Assembly (NCBI GenBank): GCA_014804755.1
Contig: JAAUZE010000011.1
Coordinates: forward strand, 18,588-58,526
Origin: Lachnospiraceae bacterium
Lineage (GTDB): Bacteria; Bacillota; Clostridia; Lachnospirales; Lachnospiraceae
Reading direction: 5' to 3'
Length of the DNA stretch: 39,939 nt
The notes beneath the pieces were generated by a model, which was given only the letters and a program-made list of their open reading frames with translations, was not told the DNA's origin and did not search any database. Shown here piece by piece: positions 25,420 to 32,648 of the stretch; position 1 is the first letter of the stretch; each line of letters begins with the position of its first letter. The position numbers were made by a program, and so were the translations under genes.

Positions 25420-25479
25420 AGATGTTCAGGGTGAAACCCGTTTCACCTTGGCGACGTATTTTGACGCCTTAGAACATCT
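25420..25479. repeat. Cruciform element with three nested stems (cluster E)
   Basis: An outer 8-bp stem (AGATGTTC, 25420-25427, with GAACATCT, 25472-25479) encloses two inner hairpins: GTGAAA-CCCG-TTTCAC, extended by AGG/CTT (25428-25449), and GGCG ... CGCC (25450-25468). On paper it folds as a three-way junction. It lies between the aspartate kinase stop and the flippase gene, and on the minus strand carries the TTCTAAGGC string also seen in cluster D. Confidence 0.75.
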
Positions 25480-25488
25480 TCATTTTCT

Positions 25489-26808
25489 TTAGAGCTGCGC
25501 CTCGACAAAAATATTATAAATTGCCTTGATCGCACTTTCAAAATCTTCGTTTTTGACACCGATGATGATATTCAACTCACTGGAGCCCTGATCGATCATT
25601 TTCACGTTGACGTTGACATGGGCCAATGCGGAAAAAATACGTCCCGCCGTTCCCCTTGTCGCTTTCATGCCGCGTCCCACAACGGCGATAAGCGCCAAGT
25701 CGGACTCCATCTCTATTGTATCGGGCTGTGCGAGCTTATGAATGCCCGCAAGCACTTTCTGTTCTTTTTCCACAAATTCGGACTGATGCACAAATACGGT
25801 CATCGTGTCAATGCCGGACGGGATATGTTCAAAGGAAATACCGTTCTTTTCAAACACTTCCAGCACTTTACGCCCGAATCCGACCTCCGAATTCATCATT
25901 GCTTTTTCAATATTGATCGAGCAGAAGCCCTTCTTTCCCGCAATACCCGTGATGACATAACGCGGCTTCTGGCAGGTGCTCTCCACGATCCATGTGCCGC
26001 GGTCCTTCGGCTGATTCGTGTTGCGAATGTTGATCGGTATCCCCGCCTTGCGCACGGGAAAGATCGCATCCTCATGCAGCACGGTCGCGCCCATATAGGA
26101 CAACTCGCGCAGCTCTCTGTAGGTAATCGTGTCAATTGCCTGCGGATCAGAAATAATGCGCGGATCGGCGATCAAAAAGCCCGACACATCCGTCCAGTTC
26201 TCATACACGTCCGCCCGCGCTGCCCTTGCGACAATGGAACCCGTAATATCGGAACCGCCGCGCGAAAACGTCTTGATTTTTTTATCCGGCATAGCCCCAT
26301 AAAAGCCCGGTATGACCGCATGCCCTTCTTTGATCAGCCGCTTCGAGAGCACGGCATCCGTCTTTTCCGAATCAAAATTGCCCTTCTTATCAAAGCAGAT
26401 CACTTCCGCGGCATCAACAAACGGAAAACCGAGGTACTCCGCCATGATCATACCATTTAAGTATTCCCCGCGGCTTGCGGCGTAATCACTCCCGGCTTTT
26501 TCCGTAAAATTCTTTTTGATCTTCTCAAATTCCTCATGCAGGGAGAGTGTTAAGCCCAGGCCTTCAATGATTTCCTGATACCGCGCTTCAATGCGCGCGA
26601 GACGGACGGAAAAATCTTTTCCGCGCTCCGCCGTTTCATAACAGGCGTAAAGCATATCCGTCACCTTCGTATCAGAAGAATTGCGCTTTCCGGGCGCAGA
26701 CGGAACAACAAACACTCTGTCCTTATCCGAGCGGATGATGGCCCCCGCCTTTTCAAACTGCTCCGCGCTCGCAAGCGAACTCCCGCCAAATTTTACTACC
26801 TTGATCAT
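25489..26808 (-). CDS. lysC: Aspartate kinase
   Basis: First step of the aspartate family, making aspartyl phosphate for threonine, methionine, lysine and diaminopimelate. The 439 residues have VVKFGGSSLA at the N-terminus, SRGEYLNG, the FSRGGSDITG motif and two C-terminal ACT domains (about 300-435), which normally bind lysine or threonine. It is monofunctional, not fused to homoserine dehydrogenase. ATG 26808 is preceded by GGAAAGG at a rather long distance. It lies 22 bases after the PGM-like gene, so hom, the kinase candidate and this gene form one operon. Confidence 0.93.
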   Translation of the reverse strand: MIKVVKFGGSSLASAEQFEKAGAIIRSDKDRVFVVPSAPGKRNSSDTKVTDMLYACYETAERGKDFSVRLARIEARYQEIIEGLGLTLSLHEEFEKIKKNFTEKAGSDYAASRGEYLNGMIMAEYLGFPFVDAAEVICFDKKGNFDSEKTDAVLSKRLIKEGHAVIPGFYGAMPDKKIKTFSRGGSDITGSIVARAARADVYENWTDVSGFLIADPRIISDPQAIDTITYRELRELSYMGATVLHEDAIFPVRKAGIPINIRNTNQPKDRGTWIVESTCQKPRYVITGIAGKKGFCSINIEKAMMNSEVGFGRKVLEVFEKNGISFEHIPSGIDTMTVFVHQSEFVEKEQKVLAGIHKLAQPDTIEMESDLALIAVVGRGMKATRGTAGRIFSALAHVNVNVKMIDQGSSELNIIIGVKNEDFESAIKAIYNIFVEAQL

Positions 26809-26830
26809 ATGGTTTCCATGCCTTTCCTTA

Positions 26831-28036
26831 TTAGCCTATCGAAAAAAGCTTTTCGATCATTTCATAACCGTGCGCAACATTGTTTCCGCTCTGCGCGGCC
26901 TCTTTTTCGTTGTAATTCCATGTATGCGCCTCGGGTCTCTCACTGTCATACAATAAGTATGGTACGGCATCTGCCGTGTGCGTACGCACGCGGATCGGTG
27001 TCGGATGATCTGGCAAAATAAGCATTCGATACGCTTCTCCTGCCTTATCCAGTCCGTCCGCAATGAGCGCTGTCACCCGCTCATCTAAATATTCGATCGC
27101 CTGCACCTTCTTTTTGACGCTGCCCTGATGTCCCATCTCGTCAGGCGCTTCCAAATGCACATAAGCAAAATCGTAGCCGTCCTCCGCGAGCGCCTTTACC
27201 GCTGCCTGTGCTTTTCCTTCCCAGTTTGTGTGAAGAGAGCCGTTCGCGCCCTCCACATGAATGTTATCCATTCCGGCGCCGACCGCGATTCCCTTTAAGA
27301 GATCCACTGCCGAGATCATAACGCCCTTCTTCCCGGTCTTCTCGTAAAAAGAGGACAGCTTCGGGCGTGTGCCAGCCCCCCAGAACCAGCAGCAGTTTGC
27401 CGGCGGAAGGCCTTTCTTTTTTCGCTCGATATTCAAAGGATGCTTTGTGAGAATCTCATAGCTTTTACGCATCATCTCGCGCAGTACTGCATCCTTGGGA
27501 AGATGCTGTCCGATCTTCTGCGTCAATACGTCGTGCGGCTGCACCAGATCGATGACCTTTCCCATTTTCCAGATCACGCAATGGCGGTAGCTTGTTCCGA
27601 CATAAAAACGGTATATTTCATTTTCTAACTCTCTGCGCACCGCGTCAAGCAGAACCGCACAATCTTCTGTGCTGATCTCCCCTGAGCTGTGATCAATAAT
27701 GACCTGCTCCTCAAACGGCACCCTATCCTCGGACAGTGTGACAATGTTACAGCGCAGGGCAATATCCGTCTCCTCCATCGGCACGCCGATACTTAATGCC
27801 TCCAGCGGCGATCTCCCCGAATAGTAGCGCTTCGGGTCATAGCCGAGCACGGACAGATTCGCAGTGTCAGAACCCGGCTTCATTCCATCGGGTATCGTAT
27901 GAACCATGCCGATCTCCGCACATTTGCTCAATCGGTCAAAGGTCGGCGTTTTTGCATATTCAAGCGGCGTTTTTCCTGAAAGCTCCTCGATCGGTTCATC
28001 CGCCATCCCGTCTCCGAGAACGATCACATACTTCAT
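26831..28036 (-). CDS. Phosphoglycerate-mutase-like protein, probable homoserine kinase
   Basis: A 401-residue alkaline-phosphatase-superfamily protein of the archaeal-type cofactor-independent phosphoglycerate mutase group. It starts MKYVIVLGDGMADEP with the metal-binding Asp. GSDTANLSVLGYDP carries the likely Ser nucleophile, and LPDHPTP and THTADAVPYLLY supply later metal ligands. Placed between homoserine dehydrogenase and aspartate kinase, it fits the subfamily proposed (TIGR02535), and supported genetically in other bacteria, to phosphorylate homoserine in place of the GHMP-type ThrB. Glycolytic mutase activity cannot be excluded. The start is ATG 28036, 6 bases after GGAGG; ATG 28042 abuts the ribosome site. 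Confidence 0.85.
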   Translation of the reverse strand: MKYVIVLGDGMADEPIEELSGKTPLEYAKTPTFDRLSKCAEIGMVHTIPDGMKPGSDTANLSVLGYDPKRYYSGRSPLEALSIGVPMEETDIALRCNIVTLSEDRVPFEEQVIIDHSSGEISTEDCAVLLDAVRRELENEIYRFYVGTSYRHCVIWKMGKVIDLVQPHDVLTQKIGQHLPKDAVLREMMRKSYEILTKHPLNIERKKKGLPPANCCWFWGAGTRPKLSSFYEKTGKKGVMISAVDLLKGIAVGAGMDNIHVEGANGSLHTNWEGKAQAAVKALAEDGYDFAYVHLEAPDEMGHQGSVKKKVQAIEYLDERVTALIADGLDKAGEAYRMLILPDHPTPIRVRTHTADAVPYLLYDSERPEAHTWNYNEKEAAQSGNNVAHGYEMIEKLFSIG

Positions 28037-28107
28037 CTTCATCCTCCATTCTTACCTGACTCGAAAGAATCACATAGCAACTCTTCGAGAGAACGCGCAG
28101 CCCGCTT

Positions 28108-29316
28108 TTATGCCTCCACACGGATCATGCCGAGTATGCCATCCACTGACTGCTCCCGCTGACGGTATTCTTTTTCCGTCATCACGTTCGTGATGAACGC
28201 AAACTCATCCGGCAGTTCCGGAACCACGATTTTTTCCGGCATGCCAAACGCTGAACGCGCGCTCGCAAACGCATCCGCTTTCATGCGGACGAAGAAGCGT
28301 TTCGAGGTGTCGCTCACATTCTTCATTGTCATTTTTTCATCAGACCAATATACGCGCAGATTATGATGCAGATTCCGCGCACATTCCATCACATCCGATA
28401 CGACTGCGCTCGCCGTCGGCAGCTTTCCGGCCCCCCTGCCGTAAAACATCGCGTCGTCCAGCATGTTTCCATGTACCAGAATGCCGTTAAACACGTCGTT
28501 GACCGCAAACAGCGGATGCGTCTCGCTGATCATAAACGGTGCGACCATGGCAAGCAGCTCGCCATCCACATCTTTGCTCATGGCAAGCAGTTTAATGCTC
28601 ATGCCAAGCTTCTTTGCATACTTAAAATCTTTGTCGGTGATCTTTGTGATCCCCTCTGTATAAATGTCGTTATAATCAACCGTCTTTCCGCACATCAAGG
28701 AGGACAGGATCGCGATCTTACGGCAGGCGTCATAGCCCTCGACATCGGCCGCCGGATTTTTTTCGGCATAGCCCTTCTCCTGCGCTTCCTTCAAAACATC
28801 CTCATAGGAGCAGCCTTCTTTCGCCATCTTCGTGAGCATATAGTTCGTCGTGCCGTTCATAATACCCGTGATCGCCTCTATTTTTTCCGGTGTCAGGGAA
28901 TTGTTTAACGGGCGGATGATCGGGATTCCGCCGCCGACGCTCGCCTCAAACATGTAATTCACATTCTGCTTTCCTGCGATCTCCAAAAGCTCCGCGCCGT
29001 GCGCCGCTACAAGCTCCTTGTTGGAGGTGCAGACGGATTTTCCCGCAAGCAGCGCTTTTTTGCTGAACGTATAGGCAGGCTCCACGCCGCCCATTGTCTC
29101 GCAGACAATGTTGATCTCCGGATCCTCGAGAATGACATTGACGTCATGTACAAGCTTCTTTTCCATCGGGTCTCCCGGAAAATCCCGAAGATCCAGCACA
29201 TACTTTACTTCGATCTCATTGTCGATCTTTTTTTCGATCAATGCCTGATTCTCCTGAATGACCGTAACAACGCCGCTGCCGATATTGCCATATCCGAGTA
29301 CCGCTACCTTTACCAT
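28108..29316 (-). CDS. hom: Homoserine dehydrogenase
   Basis: NAD(P)H-dependent reduction of aspartate semialdehyde to homoserine, the branch to threonine and methionine. 402 residues: Rossmann GYGNIGSG at the N-terminus, VCTSNKELVAAHG with the conserved Lys, IMNGTTNYML, the catalytic DVEGYDACRKIAIL, and a short C-terminal region that looks like a reduced ACT domain. This suggests altered or absent threonine feedback compared with longer enzymes. ATG 29316 follows AGGAGG. It lies upstream of the PGM-like kinase and aspartate kinase; no threonine synthase gene is in the window. Confidence 0.94.
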   Translation of the reverse strand: MVKVAVLGYGNIGSGVVTVIQENQALIEKKIDNEIEVKYVLDLRDFPGDPMEKKLVHDVNVILEDPEINIVCETMGGVEPAYTFSKKALLAGKSVCTSNKELVAAHGAELLEIAGKQNVNYMFEASVGGGIPIIRPLNNSLTPEKIEAITGIMNGTTNYMLTKMAKEGCSYEDVLKEAQEKGYAEKNPAADVEGYDACRKIAILSSLMCGKTVDYNDIYTEGITKITDKDFKYAKKLGMSIKLLAMSKDVDGELLAMVAPFMISETHPLFAVNDVFNGILVHGNMLDDAMFYGRGAGKLPTASAVVSDVMECARNLHHNLRVYWSDEKMTMKNVSDTSKRFFVRMKADAFASARSAFGMPEKIVVPELPDEFAFITNVMTEKEYRQREQSVDGILGMIRVEA

Positions 29317-29364
29317 GACCGTTCCTCCTGAATTTCATGTGTGTTTGGAAATTTATCCGTCCCA

Positions 29365-29433
29365 AAAGAATCGCGCAGCGATTCTTTGAAAGATTTGCGC
29401 GGAGCGCAACTCTGAAATGAGCGCAGCTCATTT
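29365..29433 (-). repeat. Tandem palindromes between the ACT gene and hom (cluster F)
   Basis: Three compact hairpins with 3-base loops: 29365-29387 (AAAGAATCGC-GCA-GCGATTCTTT), 29395-29409 (TTGCGC-GGA-GCGCAA) and 29415-29433 (AAATGAGC-GCA-GCTCATTT). The ACT gene stops at 29435, so the array fills the gap to hom. The right-hand one is followed by T6 on the plus strand; on the minus strand there is no long U-run, so readthrough into hom is possible. Confidence 0.8.
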
Positions 29434-29434
29434 T

Positions 29435-29878
29435 TTATTCCCGCGCAAGGATCTTCACATGGCGCACGCCCTGCTGCTGTTCCATGATGCTGACCATCCG
29501 CGATACATCCCCCGTCGTCTTTAGAATCTGAACGCTTAGGGAGAGCGACGCGACCCCGTTGATCGGAATGCTCTGATGAATCGTCAGGATGTTCGCTCCG
29601 AACTCACCGACAATTCCGAGCAGGCGGGACAACCGCCCCGGCTCATCGTCCATCTGACAGGTGAGCGTGATCGTCGTTCCCTCCGCCGTATCATGAAACG
29701 GGAAAATATCATCTTTATATTTATAAAAAGAACTGCGGCTGATGCCGAGACGTTCGACCGCTTCCTGTACGGATTCGACCTTCTCTGAATCAATCAGACG
29801 CTTTGCTTCCACTACTTTGAGCAAAACCTCGGGCAGCGCCCGTTTTTTTACCACATAGTATCCGGCTGTCTCCGCCAT
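29435..29878 (-). CDS. HTH-ACT domain protein, likely regulator of the aspartate-family genes
   Basis: A 147-residue protein of the UPF0735/PheB-type ACT group. An N-terminal helix-turn-helix-like part (about 10-60: VQEAVERLGISRSSFYKYKD) precedes an ACT domain (about 70-145: TITLTCQMDDEPGRLSRLLG, then GANILTIHQS). ACT domains bind amino acids, so an amino-acid-sensing DNA-binding regulator is inferred. ATG 29878 lies 6 bases after GAGGG. It is followed by the hairpin array and hom, and may control that operon and itself. Older annotations call some relatives chorismate mutase, which the sequence does not support. Confidence 0.85.
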   Translation of the reverse strand: MAETAGYYVVKKRALPEVLLKVVEAKRLIDSEKVESVQEAVERLGISRSSFYKYKDDIFPFHDTAEGTTITLTCQMDDEPGRLSRLLGIVGEFGANILTIHQSIPINGVASLSLSVQILKTTGDVSRMVSIMEQQQGVRHVKILARE

Positions 29879-29906
29879 AGGATTCCCTCGATTCGCTAAC
29901 GCTTCT

Positions 29907-29938
29907 GTCTGCCGCACGCATCGCATATTTGGGCAGAC
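29907..29938 (-). promoter_or_regulatory. Leader hairpin of the HTH-ACT gene
   Basis: A perfect 7-bp stem, GTCTGCC (29907-29913) with GGCAGAC (29932-29938), and an 18-base loop in the predicted 5' leader, about 29 bases before the ATG. No U-run follows, so it is not a terminator. Role unknown. Confidence 0.4.
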
Positions 29939-29965
29939 TGCCGTCTTACTTGTTTTCGTACCGCG

Positions 29966-30018
29966 GACAATTGTTTGTCAACGTGAAACAGTTTATCATA
30001 ATTGCCTAAAATATGCAA
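29966..30018 (-). promoter_or_regulatory. Promoter and start-site palindrome of the HTH-ACT gene
   Basis: On the minus strand TTGCAT (30018-30013), 17 bases and TAAACT (29995-29990). The inverted repeat GACAA-N4-TTGTC (29966-29979) would lie at about +4 to +17, a usual place for a repressor site. Autoregulation by the HTH-ACT protein is a possibility only. Confidence 0.45.
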
Positions 30019-30046
30019 CGGGTTTTGTTAAAAAATGCCATAACCA

Positions 30047-30727
30047 TCACTGGCTAAACGAAATTTTCCCGCACGGCTTACTCTCCGGGCAACGCCCCAG
30101 CAGTTTGCACTTCGGCACAAAGAGATGATCCGTGATCCACGCCCATTCCTCCGAATATGCCCTTAACGCACATTCGATATCCGCAAACAGCTCCCGGTAT
30201 TCCCAATATGCCCGATAGCATTTTCTCTGATGGCTCATGTCAACCAGATTGCGGAGATTGCGCCTGTCCACAACCTTTGTTGTCATGCCGAGCGGCAGAC
30301 CGTTCGCAACGTCCTCCTTCGGAATGCCGTACTCATTTTCCAGTGAACAAAGTTCTGTCCGAATATGTTCCATGAGTCCGTCCCACTTTGCTTTTGCCTC
30401 CTCATTTTCCTCAATGGAGTTCGGCGTCACATAACTGAATCCGTTCTTGGAATAATCAATATATCTGGTGGATGCCTGAAGGCGGCTCGGAAGAGAACCG
30501 ATATGGGTATACCACTCTCTGATGACTCTGGCGGAATACCCGTCTAAGATCATTTCCACATTCACATACTCCATCACCCTGCCGTGGTCGGATTTGATGC
30601 ATCCCATGCCACGCTTATAGTTTTTCTCGTCATCCGTAATATCGCTGCCCCAGCATACGCCCGCCCGAACACCCATCAGCGTGATCGGATTTTTGGTTGT
30701 TTCCGGTAAAATCGTGATCGTTCCCAT
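30047..30727 (-). CDS. thyX: Divergent ThyX-family flavin-dependent thymidylate synthase
   Basis: 226 residues with the ThyX frame: HGRVMEYVNVEMIL near 48-61, ...ASTRYIDY (85-92), and a C-terminal NLRNLVDMSHQRKCYRAYWEYREL matching the conserved Arg/Cys/Trp-Glu pattern (short quotes: RKCYRAYWEYREL). The usual RHR-x2-S...S-x-R signature is altered: where RHR is expected the sequence is THIG-S (74-78), while S86-T87-R88-Y89 is kept. Similar proteins occur in Clostridia, so this is a subfamily trait and not damage. dTMP synthesis with FAD and methylene-tetrahydrofolate is inferred. ATG 30727 follows GGGGAAG at 8 bases. The 86-base gap after it up to aspS shows nothing. Confidence 0.82.
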   Translation of the reverse strand: MGTITILPETTKNPITLMGVRAGVCWGSDITDDEKNYKRGMGCIKSDHGRVMEYVNVEMILDGYSARVIREWYTHIGSLPSRLQASTRYIDYSKNGFSYVTPNSIEENEEAKAKWDGLMEHIRTELCSLENEYGIPKEDVANGLPLGMTTKVVDRRNLRNLVDMSHQRKCYRAYWEYRELFADIECALRAYSEEWAWITDHLFVPKCKLLGRCPESKPCGKISFSQ

Positions 30728-30813
30728 TCCGTTTTCTTCCCCTTCTGTAATGTTTATAATATCCCCTTCACCTGTTCGTTTGCCCTGACTGTCTGTTTAG
30801 CACACCATTCCCG

Positions 30814-32613
30814 TCACTCTTGTTTATCATTCTTTTCCAGAATGCCGATCCCAAGCTCTGAAAGCTGCTTTTCCGCCACCGTGTCGGGCGCCTCGCTCAT
30901 TAGACAGGAAGCGTCCTTGACCTTCGGGAATGCGATCACCTCACGGATGTTATCCGCGTGGACAAGCAGCATCACAAAGCGGTCAAGACCATAGGCAAGA
31001 CCCGCGTGGGGCGGCACACCGTACTGAAACGCGCTCAGCAAAAATCCGAACTGGCTCCACGCCTGTTCTTTCGTAAAGCCGAGCACCTCAAACATCTTCT
31101 CCTGAATGTCATTCTGGTGAATTCTGACAGATCCTCCGCCAAGCTCCACACCGTTTAAGACAATATCGTATGCCTTGGCGCGTACGCGTCCCGGGTCGGA
31201 ATCAATATAGCCCCAGTCTTCCTCCATCGGCATCGTAAACGGATGATGCATCGCCATAAAACGGTTTTCCTCATCACTCCATTCAAGCAGTGGGAATTCC
31301 ACAACCCAGAGGAAATCAAACCGGTTCTCGTCGATCAGCCCAAGCTGATGCCCCAGCTCAATACGGAGCTGTCCGAGCACGTTCCACACGATTTTATTTT
31401 TATCCGCCGCAAACAGCAGAAGATCGCCCTTTTCACCGCCCATTGCCTGAACGAGCGCTTGAAGCTGCTCCTCGGTCATAAACTTCGCAAAAGAGGATTT
31501 ATAACTGCCGTCCTCCTCAATACATAAATAAGCAAGTCCCTTTGCACCGCTTCCCTTTGCCATATCAACAAGCGCATCAATCTTTTTGCGCGGCATGGAT
31601 GCCTGCCCTTTCACACACAGTCCGCGGACAGAACCGCCGTTTTCCAGCGCGGTGGTAAATACGCCGAAGCCACAGCCCCGGACTACCTCAGAAACGTCGA
31701 TCAGTTCCATGCCGAAACGGGTATCGGGCTTGTCCGAACCGTAACGGTTCATCGCGTCGATCCACTTCATCCGCGGCAGGGGCAGAGAAACCTCCATTCC
31801 GACCGCCTCCCTGCACACAGCCTGGATCAAGCGCTCATTAACTTCAATGACATCATCTACATCCACAAAGGAAAGCTCCATATCCGCCTGCGTAAATTCC
31901 GGCTGTCTGTCGGCACGCAGATCTTCATCCCGGAAACATTTCGCGATCTGGAAATATCGATCAAACCCCGAGCACATGAGAAGCTGCTTAAAGAGCTGCG
32001 GCGACTGCGGGAGCGCATAAAAGGAACCCTGATGCACACGGCTCGGCACGAGATAATCTCTTGCGCCCTCCGGTGTCGATTTGCACAAGATCGGCGTCTC
32101 CACCTCCACAAAGCCCTCATTCGCCATAAAGGTTCTCATGGTCGTTGCAATCTTGCTGCGCAGCATGAGCTTTTCCTGTAAATCCGGTCTTCTTAAATCC
32201 AAATAACGGTATTTTAAACGAATCTCCTCTTTCGTCTTAGAATCCGCCTCGATCGGGAATGGCGGTGTCTCTGACTCCGAAAGAATCCGGACCTCCTTCG
32301 CGCGCACCTCGATCTCTCCGGTCGCCAGATTCTCATTCACCGCTCCGGCGCGCTTTTCCACTCTTCCGACAACGGCAATGACAAACTCGCTTCGCATGCG
32401 TTCCGCCTTGGCAAAACTTAAGCTGCCGCAGTCACTCTCCTCGAAAATGATCTGTAAAATGCCCGAGCGGTCACGCAGATCCACAAAAATGATCCCGCCC
32501 TTATTTCTCTGCTTCTGCACCCATCCCATAACGGTTACGGTTTCCCCGGCGTTTGCCGCATTTAACTCCGCACACCGATGGGAGCGTTTTAATCCCTGTA
32601 ATGTCTCAGCCAT
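30814..32613 (-). CDS. aspS: Aspartyl-tRNA synthetase
   Basis: Class II synthetase charging tRNA-Asp. 599 residues: N-terminal OB anticodon-binding domain (about 1-105, VMGWVQKQRNKGGIIFVDLRD-type), motif 1 and motif 2 (FRDEDLRADRQPEFTQAD), the bacterial GAD insertion (about 290-420) and motif 3 (AYGLDRFVML). The GAD domain marks it as the bacterial form. ATG 32613 lies behind AGAGG. Only 35 bases separate it from hisS; a hisS-aspS pair is common in Firmicutes. Confidence 0.96.
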   Translation of the reverse strand: MAETLQGLKRSHRCAELNAANAGETVTVMGWVQKQRNKGGIIFVDLRDRSGILQIIFEESDCGSLSFAKAERMRSEFVIAVVGRVEKRAGAVNENLATGEIEVRAKEVRILSESETPPFPIEADSKTKEEIRLKYRYLDLRRPDLQEKLMLRSKIATTMRTFMANEGFVEVETPILCKSTPEGARDYLVPSRVHQGSFYALPQSPQLFKQLLMCSGFDRYFQIAKCFRDEDLRADRQPEFTQADMELSFVDVDDVIEVNERLIQAVCREAVGMEVSLPLPRMKWIDAMNRYGSDKPDTRFGMELIDVSEVVRGCGFGVFTTALENGGSVRGLCVKGQASMPRKKIDALVDMAKGSGAKGLAYLCIEEDGSYKSSFAKFMTEEQLQALVQAMGGEKGDLLLFAADKNKIVWNVLGQLRIELGHQLGLIDENRFDFLWVVEFPLLEWSDEENRFMAMHHPFTMPMEEDWGYIDSDPGRVRAKAYDIVLNGVELGGGSVRIHQNDIQEKMFEVLGFTKEQAWSQFGFLLSAFQYGVPPHAGLAYGLDRFVMLLVHADNIREVIAFPKVKDASCLMSEAPDTVAEKQLSELGIGILEKNDKQE

Positions 32614-32648
32614 GCCTTTGTCCTCTTTTCTTTGACCTGCTTTTTCTT

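Noticed and set aside
25618-26460. 280-codon plus-strand frame opposite aspartate kinase
   Set aside because: Antisense shadow of a conserved gene; composition (many His, Arg, Cys) is typical of reverse-strand reading, and no initiation signal is present.
28363-28908. 181-codon plus-strand frame opposite homoserine dehydrogenase
   Set aside because: Antisense shadow of hom with no ribosome site and no family resemblance.
15449-29433. Hairpin arrays read as CRISPR repeats
   Set aside because: Units are palindromes of differing sequence without constant-length spacers, and no cas gene is present.
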